Assembly: GCA_016714745.1 (NCBI GenBank)
Contig: JADKCG010000001.1
Location: forward strand, 153,288 to 217,287
DNA length: 64,000 nucleotides
Reading direction: 5' to 3'
Source of the DNA: Elusimicrobiota bacterium
GTDB taxonomy: Bacteria; Elusimicrobiota; Elusimicrobia; FEN-1173
Shown: in pieces, positions 46,313 through 54,214 of the stretch
Layout: the number at the start of each line of letters is the position of its first letter
Position numbering within the stretch: the first letter of the stretch is position 1
Program-made: the position numbers and the translations under genes
The notes under the pieces: generated by a model
Databases searched by the model: none
What the model was told of the DNA's origin: nothing
The model's input: the letters and a program-made list of their open reading frames with translations, nothing else

Positions 46313-47296
46313 ATGGGAGCGTACCTTCTTCGTCGGTTGTCTTTGACTCTGGTCGTTTTGGTGGGAATTACTCTGTTAACTTCCGTGGTGATGCGCCTGG
46401 CCCCGGGGGGATTGACCGGAGGCGTTACCGATTTGAGCGCCCGCGCCTCTGCGCACGAACAGCGCAAAAAATTTATTGCCCTCTACGATTTGGATAAACC
46501 CTGGTACGTGCAATACGGTCGTTGGCTGAAACGGTTGTCCCGCCTGGATTTTGGCCGATCGTTTAAAGACGATCGTCCTGTCTTGGAAAAAATCGGCGAG
46601 CGATTGCCGAATACGTTGCTCTTGAATTTTCTTTCGTTGGGGTTGGTGTTTCTTGTGGCGATCCCTGTGGGGGTTCTGGCCGCTGTTAAACAAAACACGT
46701 TTTGGGACCGGGCGGTGTCTGTCTTTGTTTTTGTGGGGTTCTCTGTCCCCACGTTTTGGTTGGCGCTCATGTTGATGATTCTTTTTGGGGTCAATCTGGG
46801 GTGGTTGCCGCTGTCAGGACTTCATTCGTTGAACGCCGACGAGATGTCTTTCGCGGCCTATGGGGCGGATATGGGAAAGCATTTGATCTTGCCGGTTTTG
46901 ATTTCGACGTTCACGGGGCTGGCGGGCCTCTCCCGTTTTGTTCGAAACGGGCTCTTGGAAGTGATTCGCCAAGATTACATTCGAACAGCCCGCGCCAAGG
47001 GGCTCCCGGAATCCCGGGTGATCTTTCACCACGCTCTAAGAAACGCACTCCTTCCGGTGATCACGATTTTGGGGCTTTCCCTGCCGGATTTGATTGGCGG
47101 GGGTTTTATTTTTGAAACCATCTTCGCGTTTCCCGGGATGGGACGGCTGGGGTTCGACGCGATCATGGCCCGGGATTTCCCTGTCGTCATGGGCGTGGGC
47201 ACCATCGCGGCCTTTTTAACCTTGGCCGGCAATTTTCTCGCCGATTTGGCCTATGCGGCGGTGGACCCGCGTATTCGGTTGTCGGGGAAAAGATGA
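46313..47296 (+). CDS. dppB: Dipeptide/oligopeptide ABC permease, DppB type
   Basis: 327 residues, six helices. N-terminal GAYLLRRLSLTLVVLVGITLLTSVVMRLAPGG is the standard start, and the EAA loop is LLEVIRQDYIRTARAKGLPE. FETIFAFPGMGRLG and the C-terminal YAAVDPRIRL are conserved. It pairs with DppC in the inner membrane. The stop overlaps dppC by 4 nt. Confidence 0.94.
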   Translation: MGAYLLRRLSLTLVVLVGITLLTSVVMRLAPGGLTGGVTDLSARASAHEQRKKFIALYDLDKPWYVQYGRWLKRLSRLDFGRSFKDDRPVLEKIGERLPNTLLLNFLSLGLVFLVAIPVGVLAAVKQNTFWDRAVSVFVFVGFSVPTFWLALMLMILFGVNLGWLPLSGLHSLNADEMSFAAYGADMGKHLILPVLISTFTGLAGLSRFVRNGLLEVIRQDYIRTARAKGLPESRVIFHHALRNALLPVITILGLSLPDLIGGGFIFETIFAFPGMGRLGFDAIMARDFPVVMGVGTIAAFLTLAGNFLADLAYAAVDPRIRLSGKR

Positions 47297-48129
47297 TGTG
47301 GCGGTATTACGGAATTCGGTTCCTCGGCAATCGACTGGCACTGGCGGGGGCCATCGCCCTTCTTTTTATCGGCCTCGCGGCCTGGACCGCGCCGCTCTTG
47401 ACGCGTCACAACCCGAACGAACAACGGTTAACCGAACGTTTGCAATCGCCTTCGGCGAACCATCTTCTTGGCACAGACGATCTGGGGCGGGACGTCTTCT
47501 CCCGCATGCTTTACGGGGGGCGGGTGTCTCTGCGCGTTGGTCTTTTGGCCGTGGCCATTTCGGTCACTCTGGGGACCCTGGTCGGATTGGTGGCGGGATA
47601 CTGGGGCGGCGTGACGGACGCGGTGCTCATGCGGCTGGTGGACATTGTGCTTTGTTTCCCCACGATCTTTTTAATTCTCATGGTGATCGCGTTTTTGGAG
47701 CCCAGTCTTTGGAACGTCATGGCGGTGATCGGGTTCACGTCGTGGCCGGGTTTGGCGCGGCTGGTGCGGGGAGAAACCCTGAGTCTTCGGGAACGGGATT
47801 TTGTTTTGGCGGCCCGAGGTCTGGGCCTTTCCGCGCCGCGCATTTTATTTGTTCACCTGCTTCCCCATCTTGTGGCTCCCATTTTGGTGTCGGCCACGCT
47901 GGGCGTGGGTGGCGCGATCCTCACGGAATCGGCCCTTTCTTTTTTAGGTCTCGGAGTTCAACCGCCCCTGGCCTCCTGGGGCAACATCTTGACCAGCGGA
48001 AAAGATTATCTCCACGTGGCCTGGTGGCTTTCGATTTTTCCCGGCGTGGCGATTTTGGTGACCGTGTTGGCTTTGAACCTTTTGGGAGAAGGGTTACGGG
48101 ACGTGTTTGACCCGAGAGAAAACCAATGA
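47293..48129 (+). CDS. dppC: Dipeptide/oligopeptide ABC permease, DppC type
   Basis: 278 residues. N-terminal RFLGNRLALAGAIALLFIGLAAWTAPLL, then HLLGTDDLGRDVFSRMLYGGRVSL, and the EAA loop RLVRGETLSLRERDFVLAARGLG. ALSFLGLGVQPPLASWGNIL and LNLLGEGLRDVFDPR close it. All DppC hallmarks are present. The stop overlaps dppD (ATGA). Confidence 0.95.
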   Translation: MMWRYYGIRFLGNRLALAGAIALLFIGLAAWTAPLLTRHNPNEQRLTERLQSPSANHLLGTDDLGRDVFSRMLYGGRVSLRVGLLAVAISVTLGTLVGLVAGYWGGVTDAVLMRLVDIVLCFPTIFLILMVIAFLEPSLWNVMAVIGFTSWPGLARLVRGETLSLRERDFVLAARGLGLSAPRILFVHLLPHLVAPILVSATLGVGGAILTESALSFLGLGVQPPLASWGNILTSGKDYLHVAWWLSIFPGVAILVTVLALNLLGEGLRDVFDPRENQ

Positions 48130-49088
48130 GTTTATTAACCATTGAGAACTTACGGGTCGAATACCGGCGCGGGGGCAAACGAATCCCTGCGGTGCGGAAC
48201 GTCTCTTTTTCTCTGGCCCCGGGGGAATCCCTGGGAATCGCCGGAGAATCCGGGTCCGGAAAATCAACGGTGGCCCTGTCGCTTTTACGTCTTCTCCCCG
48301 AATCCGCGACGGTGACCGCCGATACGCTTTGTTTTGAGGGGCAGGAGATTCTTTCCCTGGCCCCGGGCCCCCTGCGCGCTTTGAGAGGCGGCCCCGTGGG
48401 CATTGTTTTTCAAGATCCGTTTTCTGCGCTCAACCCTGTTCTCACCGTGGGGGAACAGGTGGAAGAGGTTTTGGAACTTCACGGGGAGGGCCGGAGCCGC
48501 GCCCGGGTCTTATCCCTTTTTGGTCAGGTTCGGTTGCCGGACCCAGCGGGGGTGTATGGGGCCTATCCCCATCAGCTGTCCGGGGGGCAACGCCAACGGG
48601 CGTGCCTGGCCATTGCCATGGCCGGTCGTCCAAAACTTTTGATTGCCGATGAACCCACCACGGCCTTGGACGTGACCGTCCAGAGAGATATTTTGAATTT
48701 ACTGGACGATGTGCGACGAGAATTGAAAATGGCGCTTCTGCTCGTGACCCACAACGTGGGGCTCTTGTCGGAACGAACGGACAGGTTGGCCATCCTGTAT
48801 GCGGGGGAAATGGTGGAGATTGGTCCCACCGCCACCGTTTTAGGAACCCCCTCTCATCCCTACACCCAAGGATTGCTGAAATCCCTGCCGCGTCTGTCTC
48901 ATACCGAACGGCGGCTCCCCGCTCTCCCAGGCCAACCTCCGGACCCAAGGGACATTCCCGTTGGATGTCCCTTTCGGCCTCGATGTCCATCGGCGTTCGC
49001 CCCCTGTGCAACGGAAGATCCTGTCCTGCGTCCCATGAAGAATCCATCGGTTCATGCCGCCTGCCACCTTTATGGGGTCACCCCATGA
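48126..49088 (+). CDS. dppD: Dipeptide/oligopeptide ABC ATPase, DppD type
   Basis: 320 residues: Walker A GESGSGKSTVAL, Q-loop VFQDPFSALNPVL, signature LSGGQRQRACLAIAM, Walker B LLIADEPTTALDV, and the C-terminal oligopeptide-ABC domain with cysteines in CPFRPRCPSAFAPCATEDPV and ACHL, as in DppD/OppD iron-sulfur or disulfide motifs. The stop overlaps dppF. Confidence 0.95.
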   Translation: MSLLTIENLRVEYRRGGKRIPAVRNVSFSLAPGESLGIAGESGSGKSTVALSLLRLLPESATVTADTLCFEGQEILSLAPGPLRALRGGPVGIVFQDPFSALNPVLTVGEQVEEVLELHGEGRSRARVLSLFGQVRLPDPAGVYGAYPHQLSGGQRQRACLAIAMAGRPKLLIADEPTTALDVTVQRDILNLLDDVRRELKMALLLVTHNVGLLSERTDRLAILYAGEMVEIGPTATVLGTPSHPYTQGLLKSLPRLSHTERRLPALPGQPPDPRDIPVGCPFRPRCPSAFAPCATEDPVLRPMKNPSVHAACHLYGVTP

Positions 49089-49861
49089 CGCCCCAAATCG
49101 AGATTCAAAAGCTTGGGAAGGCTTACCCCGTGAGAGGGGGCATCTTCCAGACCCAGCGGGGGTCTGTCCTGGCCCTGAACGGAGTTTCTGTCTCATTGAA
49201 CGCTGGGGAATCGCTTGGGCTCGTGGGCGAGTCTGGGTCCGGAAAAACCACCCTCGCCCGGATTTTGGCTGGGTTCTTGGCGCCCAGCGAAGGCCGCGTT
49301 CTTTGGGAAGGCCGACCCCAATCTGGCTTTTCTCGGTCAGAATGGGCCGGTCAGGTGCAAATGGTTTTCCAAGATCCATCGGCGTCTCTTAACCCAAAAC
49401 TGTCTGTGGGAACCCTTTTGGCGGAACCCTTGCGTCGCCGTGTCGGGCGCGACGATGTGGCGGCCGCCGTGGAATCCTCTCTGGCGGATGTGGGGTTGCC
49501 TCCCGACGCGCGGTCCCATTATCCGCACCAATTTTCCGGCGGTCAAAAACAACGCATCGCCATCGCCCGCGCCCTCGCGGTGGGCCCAAAACTTTTAATT
49601 GCCGACGAGCCTGTGTCGGCGTTGGATTTGTCTGTTCAGGCGCAAATATTGAACCTCTTGGCGGATTTGAGAGACCGGTTTCATTTGACTTTGATTCTAA
49701 TTAGCCATGATCTCACGGTCGTTCGTCAAATGACCGACCGCGTTCTTATTTTGGATAAAGGCCAGACGGTTGAGACAGGTTCGACAGAAAAGGTATTGTC
49801 ACATCCCGCCCATGGGACGACGCGAGCTCTGTTGGACGCGGTACCGGTTATGCTTAGGTAA
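49085..49861 (+). CDS. dppF: Dipeptide/oligopeptide ABC ATPase, DppF type
   Basis: 258 residues: Walker A GESGSGKTTLARIL, Q-loop VFQDPSASLNPKL, signature FSGGQKQRIAIARAL, Walker B LLIADEPVSALDLSVQ, switch ISHDLTVVRQMTDRV. It is shorter than typical DppF and lacks the long C-terminal Cys domain. ATG 49085 overlaps the dppD stop; upstream in-frame starts would run inside dppD. Confidence 0.94.
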   Translation: MTPQIEIQKLGKAYPVRGGIFQTQRGSVLALNGVSVSLNAGESLGLVGESGSGKTTLARILAGFLAPSEGRVLWEGRPQSGFSRSEWAGQVQMVFQDPSASLNPKLSVGTLLAEPLRRRVGRDDVAAAVESSLADVGLPPDARSHYPHQFSGGQKQRIAIARALAVGPKLLIADEPVSALDLSVQAQILNLLADLRDRFHLTLILISHDLTVVRQMTDRVLILDKGQTVETGSTEKVLSHPAHGTTRALLDAVPVMLR

Positions 49862-49866
49862 TTGGA

Positions 49867-49885
49867 GCGCGGGCGTCTCGCCCGC
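49867..49885 (+). repeat. Single arm of the GCGGGCG hairpin repeat
   Basis: GCGCGGGCGTCTCGCCCGC, identical to the arms at 46235 and 46277, located 5 nt after the dppF stop. The three copies flank the dppBCDF block. Confidence 0.85.
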
Positions 49886-49922
49886 ATTCCTTCAAAATAA
49901 ACTGTTTCGATCGGAGACATCG

Positions 49923-51335
49923 ATGAACGTTTTTATTCGGCAAATAGAGGATTTATCCAAAGAAAAAGCCTGGCTCGTCGGGGGATTTTTGCGCGACGCG
50001 CTTTTGGGGCGGCCCACCTCCGATGTGGACATTGCCGTGGAAGGGGACGCCAAGGCCCTGGCCGTCCGGTTCGCCCGCGCCAACGGAAGTTCTGTGTTTG
50101 CCTTGGACGCGGAGCGGGGAACCTACCGGGTTGTTCTCCCGTCTTCGCAGGGGAAAACCGACTTTGATTTTTCAAAACTTCAGGGCGCCGGAATTGTGGG
50201 AGACCTTCTCCGGCGGGACTTCTCGATCAACGCGCTGGCCCTCCCCCTGTCCTCCTGGGCAACTCCGGCTTGGCGCGACGCCCTGATCGATCCGACCGGC
50301 GGGGTCGCTGACCTCAACGCCCGGGTGATTCGGCGCGTGAGCCCGAAGGGTTTCCGCGAAGATCCGCTTCGGCTTCTCCGTGCTTACCGGTTCTCCGCCG
50401 AACTGGGGTTTGACTTGACGAAAGACACGACAAAGGATATTCGCGCTTTTCACCGCCTGTTGCGGCAAAGCGCCCCCGAACGTGTGAGAGAGGAACTTCT
50501 TCTCCTCCTGGCCACGTCCCGCGCCGCGAAAACGTTAACGGAAATGGATCGAGCGGGTCTCCTCAGCGTTCTTTTTCCTGAGCTTGAACCTATGCGGAAG
50601 ACGGGAAAGGCCTATTACGGCGCGGGCGGGGTGTTGACCCATTCGCTCGCGGCGATCGGCTCGCTCGAGAAGTTGCTGGAAGAGTTGCCCCAACAATTCC
50701 CGTCATTCCATCGGGCGTTGGGGAAACATCTGCAGGAAAGCGTCGGAGGCCACCCTCGATGGGCACACCTGAAATTGGTGGAACTTTTTCACGATATCGG
50801 GAAACCCGCCACCGCTAAAAAGGAGGGGGGGAAATTGCACTTCTATGGTCACGATGCCGTCGGGGCGCGGTTGGTGGCAAAGATCGCCGCGCGTCTTCGA
50901 TTGTCCTCCCAAGAATCCAAATCGCTTTCCCGTCAGGTGGGGGCCCACATGCGCCCAGGGAATTTGGGTCACACGCCTGTCCTGACGGACCGTGCCATCT
51001 ATCGATTTTACAGGGACCTAGAAGGCGATGCCGTGGGTCTCCTGATCGTCGCCTTGGGCGATCACTTTACCTATCTCAGTCCGCGGGTTCGCCGGTCTCG
51101 CAAAGACCCGGTTTTCTTAACCATCCGAAAATTGCTCTCACACTTTTTCTTAAAACCAGAGGTGGTGGAACCCCCCAAAATCGTTGACGGCAATGACCTG
51201 ATGAAATTTCTGAAACTTAAACCCAGTCCCGAAGTAGGAAAACTGTTGTCTGCCATCCGTGAATCCCAAGCCGCCGGAGAAGTCAAAACAAAAAAAGAAG
51301 CCCTGGCCCTGGCAAAATCCCTCCTCCCGTGCTAA
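49923..51335 (+). CDS. cca: CCA tRNA nucleotidyltransferase / poly(A) polymerase family, with HD domain
   Basis: A class II nucleotidyltransferase: WLVGGFLRDALLGRPTSDVDIAVEG (GGxxRD and DxD), DLLRRDFSINALALPL and EDPLRLLRAYRFSAELGF. A C-terminal HD hydrolase domain follows (LKLVELFHDIGKPATAKKEG, HFYGHDAVGARL, RQVGAHMRPGN). It adds or repairs the tRNA 3' CCA. Bacteria sometimes split CCA and A-adding functions between paralogues, so it could be one of these. ATG 49923 follows GGAGA. A tRNA gene follows 32 nt downstream. Confidence 0.92.
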   Translation: MNVFIRQIEDLSKEKAWLVGGFLRDALLGRPTSDVDIAVEGDAKALAVRFARANGSSVFALDAERGTYRVVLPSSQGKTDFDFSKLQGAGIVGDLLRRDFSINALALPLSSWATPAWRDALIDPTGGVADLNARVIRRVSPKGFREDPLRLLRAYRFSAELGFDLTKDTTKDIRAFHRLLRQSAPERVREELLLLLATSRAAKTLTEMDRAGLLSVLFPELEPMRKTGKAYYGAGGVLTHSLAAIGSLEKLLEELPQQFPSFHRALGKHLQESVGGHPRWAHLKLVELFHDIGKPATAKKEGGKLHFYGHDAVGARLVAKIAARLRLSSQESKSLSRQVGAHMRPGNLGHTPVLTDRAIYRFYRDLEGDAVGLLIVALGDHFTYLSPRVRRSRKDPVFLTIRKLLSHFFLKPEVVEPPKIVDGNDLMKFLKLKPSPEVGKLLSAIRESQAAGEVKTKKEALALAKSLLPC

Positions 51336-51367
51336 AATCGTAGAGCAAAATTATTTAGGAACACGTA

Positions 51368-51441
51368 GCGGGTGTGGTTCAATGGTAGAATGCGAGCTTC
51401 CCAAGCTTGAGACGAGGGTTCGATTCCCTTCACCCGCTCCA
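51368..51441 (+). tRNA. tRNA-Gly (anticodon CCC)
   Basis: A complete cloverleaf: acceptor GCGGGTG/CACCCGC, D-arm with GGTTCAATGGTAGAAT, anticodon stem CGAGC/GCTTG around loop TTCCCAA (anticodon CCC), T-arm GAGGG-TTCGATT-CCCTT, discriminator T and encoded CCA at 51439-51441. It reads GGG glycine codons. Confidence 0.95.
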
Positions 51442-51464
51442 ATTTTATTCTTCCTCCCTGATGA

Positions 51465-51630
51465 GGGTGAAGGGAATCGAAGCCGACCCGAGCGCTGCCC
51501 ATGGGCAGAAGAAGCGAGGGCGGCGGGCCCTCGGAGGGTCGCGGGCCAGTGGCACCGTTTGCGGAATAGGCCCGGGTCGAAGGACCCTTAGGCGGCGGGG
51601 GAGAGGGATTCCCTTACCCGCTCCAATTTA
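51465..51630. repeat. Inverted and direct copies of the tRNA-Gly 3' end
   Basis: GGGTGAAGGGAATCGAA (51465-51481) is an exact inverted copy of tRNA positions 51419-51435. GATTCCCTTACCCGCTCC (51607-51624) followed by AATTTA is a direct copy lacking one C. Between them lies GC-rich palindromic sequence (CTGCCCATGGGCAG). Duplicated tRNA 3' ends are a trace of site-specific integration, but no integrase is present. No gene is seen here. Confidence 0.7.
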
Positions 51631-51637
51631 TGCGGGG

Positions 51638-51688
51638 TTCCGGATATCTCTTAGTGACCCACGGGATATCCGGAAGCCTCTTTTATTT
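51638..51688. terminator. Bidirectional-looking terminator
   Basis: TTCCGGATATC (51638-51648) pairs perfectly with GATATCCGGAA (51665-51675) and is followed by a T-rich run (TCTTTTATTT). It lies after the tRNA and just past the end of the convergent carbonic anhydrase gene. Confidence 0.8.
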
Positions 51689-51698
51689 GTGAAGAGGG

Positions 51699-52328
51699 CT
51701 AATCTTTAAGCCGATGGAGGATTTTCTCGCCCTCTGTGTCGTCGATCAACACATAACCGATGGGTGGATTTTCTAAGTAATAGACATCGGCCTTTCGGAT
51801 GTCGAACCAGAGGCCATGGAGGGTGAGGTCCCCGGATTTTTCCATATCTTTAACGGCGGGGTGGGTGCGGAGATTGCTGAGTTGAAGGGCCACGTTGATT
51901 TTGGAGAGGGTGTCTTGGTCAGCAACTCCGTGGTCGGTGGCGGCTTTCGCGTGGCGCAACCAACGGTCCAGGGGACTCTCTTTAAAATCGTTCCCGTTTT
52001 GTGCGAGGGCCCGCATGGCGCCGCAGTCGGAGTGGCCACAGACAATAATGTGGCGGACTTTTAGCGTGTGGATGGCGAATTCCAGACCCGCCACCGCTGA
52101 CCCTGTGTCGGGATGCGGTGGCATGATGTTTCCTACGTTTCGAATAACGAACAGGTCCCCAGGGTCCGTTGAAGCAAAAACGTTGGCGGCGACCCGGCTA
52201 TCGGAACAGGCGATAAAGAGAGCATCGGGGAACTGGCCCAGCGCCAGCCGGGCGAAAGTCTCCCGTACCAACGGTTGGCGCGTTTTCCGAAAATCCATGA
52301 TCCCTTTAATTAGTTTTTTCAAATCCAC
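51699..52328 (-). CDS. Beta-class carbonic anhydrase
   Basis: 209 residues. Zinc ligands are in FIACSDSRV (Cys, with the Asp-Arg dyad) and VCGHSDCGAM (His, Cys). FVIRNVGNIMPP and SAVAGLEFAIHTLKVRHI are conserved. It interconverts CO2 and bicarbonate, useful for the biotin-dependent carboxylases implied by the biotin operon. A zinc enzyme, so a possible client of the zinc island; that link is speculative. Minus strand, convergent with the tRNA. Confidence 0.95.
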   Translation of the reverse strand: MDLKKLIKGIMDFRKTRQPLVRETFARLALGQFPDALFIACSDSRVAANVFASTDPGDLFVIRNVGNIMPPHPDTGSAVAGLEFAIHTLKVRHIIVCGHSDCGAMRALAQNGNDFKESPLDRWLRHAKAATDHGVADQDTLSKINVALQLSNLRTHPAVKDMEKSGDLTLHGLWFDIRKADVYYLENPPIGYVLIDDTEGEKILHRLKD

Positions 52329-52414
52329 CCTCCCCCTGACCGTCTTCAGATCCCAGTAAAAAAAAGGGTATCATTAACCCGGTCAGAAAAAAAGGGGTGA
52401 GGAGGCTGTTCTAG

Positions 52415-54214
52415 ATGAGTGGGTTAAAGAGAATTCAATCTGCCTGGCCGTTCGGCATGGGGTCTCCCCCTTTGCTGGAAACCCCTGCGCGGCCCCTTCT
52501 TTTAAGCTTTCTCGTCCTTTTGGGAATTTTGGCCTTTGGGCCCGTCCTGGGTGTCCCTTTCATGTGGGACGATCCCCAGATGATACTGTCCAACCCTTAT
52601 ATATCCGCATGGACGTGGGACAATATTAAACACAATTTTACCCACGATGTTTTTAACCAAGGGATTCCCTACTTCCGCCCGCTTCAGACGTTGTTGAATA
52701 TGGTGGATTTTTCCCTTTACGGGATCCGGCCGTGGGGATACCATCTCACGAACCTTCTGATCCACCTTTTTAATATCGTTCTCCTATTTCTGGTGCTGGA
52801 AAAAGTGGGATTCAGGCGGGTGTCTGCGTTTTGGGTGACGGGGGCTTTTGCCGTTCACCCGATTATTGTCCAAGAGTTAATGGTCGTGGCCGGCCGGGCG
52901 GAACTGCTGTCAAGTTTTTTTATTCTTTTAGGGCTTTGGGGATGGTTAACAGAGAAACGTTCCGGTTGGGTCTTGTCGATTCTTTGTTTCCCTTTGGCGA
53001 TTCTCTCTAAAGAAAGCGGTGTCGTTCTTCCGTTTTTGATAGCGACCGTTTCTCTCACTCGTTCAACGTTTAAAGCGCGGGGACGTTTCCTTCTTCCGCA
53101 TTTCGCTTTACTGGCCGGTTACCTTTTTCTCCGACACCGTTTTGTGGGAGAGGTGGCCCCTGTCCCTGGGCTCGCGGACGGTCTTCGGTTCGTATTTTTT
53201 CAAGCGCCAAAAATTCTTTTCGTCTATGTCCGTCTGCTTTTTGTCCCTTGGCCTCTCCATTCTCACCGGTATCAACCCTCGCCGGGTTGGGATTCTTTGC
53301 TGGTTTTGGGAGGAATCGCGATCGGATGCGCGTGGGGACTTTTCTCTCCCGTCCGTCGAAAAATGATGTTGTTTTGGGTGGGATGGTTTTTCTCTTTCCT
53401 TATTCCTAAAATTCCCCTGTTGGCCACCAATTCTTTAATGCTCGAGCATTGGGTCTATGTGGCCGGCGTCGGTGTCTACGGGCCTTTTATGGTTTGGCTC
53501 TCGAAGACCCGCTGGTCTTGGGGGGCGGCGCTTCCGATTCTCTGTTGGATGGGAATCGCTCAGTTGAACATCCACATCCGGGGGAGCGACGCGCTCAATT
53601 ATGCGTATTCCGCTCGTTTTTCCTCTTCCCCCTGGCTGAGACACAACTGGGCCCGGGATTTGCTTCAGCGGGGACACCCCGCCGAAGCGGCGGCCCTTTT
53701 CGAGCAAGTGATTCAACGTCATCCGGAGGATGGACAAGCCCGAAACGGTCTGGCCTTGGCCTATCTGGGTCTGGGCCGTCCGGACAGCGCCATCGATGTG
53801 TTGATGGAAGCCCAACGGTTAACCCCTTCCGACGCAACCGTCTGGATTAACCTCTCGACGGTTTATTTGAGGACCGGAGATGTTCCGAAGGCCCTCGACT
53901 GTGCCCATCAAGCCATCGCTTTGGATTCGATCTCGTATGACGCTTGGATCGCTCAGGCGGAGTGTCTGCGCGCCATGCGCCGTTGGTCCGAGGCCATCGA
54001 CTCCTATCGGGGCGCGATTTCGGTGAATCCCGCCCAATGCGATGCGCGCAATAATTTGGCGGGCCTCTTGGTTCAGTCGGGAGATTTGAGCGGGGCCATG
54101 GACCAAATGCGGACTATTGCGCGGATAAACCCGAGCTATCCGGGGATCAAGGAAAATACGGATCGGTTGACTCGGCTCATGGGGACACCGTCCAGCAATG
54201 ACACGCGGAAATAA
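52415..54214 (+). CDS. Multi-pass membrane protein with C-terminal TPR repeats (TMTC/PMT-like)
   Basis: 599 residues. About 9-11 hydrophobic helices occupy residues 30-390. The first loop carries FMWDDPQMILSNPYI, the WDD-type acidic motif of GT-C glycosyltransferases, followed by FRPLQTLLNMVDFSLYGIRPWGYHLTNLLIHLFN as in TMTC/DUF1736 proteins. The C-terminal third is TPR (EAAALFEQVIQRHPEDGQARNGLALAYLGLGRPDSAI and three more units). Likely envelope glycosylation, substrate unknown. ATG 52415 follows AGGAGG. It overlaps the helicase gene by 17 nt. Confidence 0.83.
   Translation: MSGLKRIQSAWPFGMGSPPLLETPARPLLLSFLVLLGILAFGPVLGVPFMWDDPQMILSNPYISAWTWDNIKHNFTHDVFNQGIPYFRPLQTLLNMVDFSLYGIRPWGYHLTNLLIHLFNIVLLFLVLEKVGFRRVSAFWVTGAFAVHPIIVQELMVVAGRAELLSSFFILLGLWGWLTEKRSGWVLSILCFPLAILSKESGVVLPFLIATVSLTRSTFKARGRFLLPHFALLAGYLFLRHRFVGEVAPVPGLADGLRFVFFQAPKILFVYVRLLFVPWPLHSHRYQPSPGWDSLLVLGGIAIGCAWGLFSPVRRKMMLFWVGWFFSFLIPKIPLLATNSLMLEHWVYVAGVGVYGPFMVWLSKTRWSWGAALPILCWMGIAQLNIHIRGSDALNYAYSARFSSSPWLRHNWARDLLQRGHPAEAAALFEQVIQRHPEDGQARNGLALAYLGLGRPDSAIDVLMEAQRLTPSDATVWINLSTVYLRTGDVPKALDCAHQAIALDSISYDAWIAQAECLRAMRRWSEAIDSYRGAISVNPAQCDARNNLAGLLVQSGDLSGAMDQMRTIARINPSYPGIKENTDRLTRLMGTPSSNDTRK

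Noticed and set aside
47253..48110. 285-residue plus-strand ORF overlapping dppC
   Set aside because: Out-of-frame translation of dppC, Arg/Gly/His-rich, no homology.
51465..51630. Second tRNA gene downstream of tRNA-Gly
   Set aside because: Only the 3' T-arm/acceptor sequence is present; no D-arm or anticodon arm can be folded.
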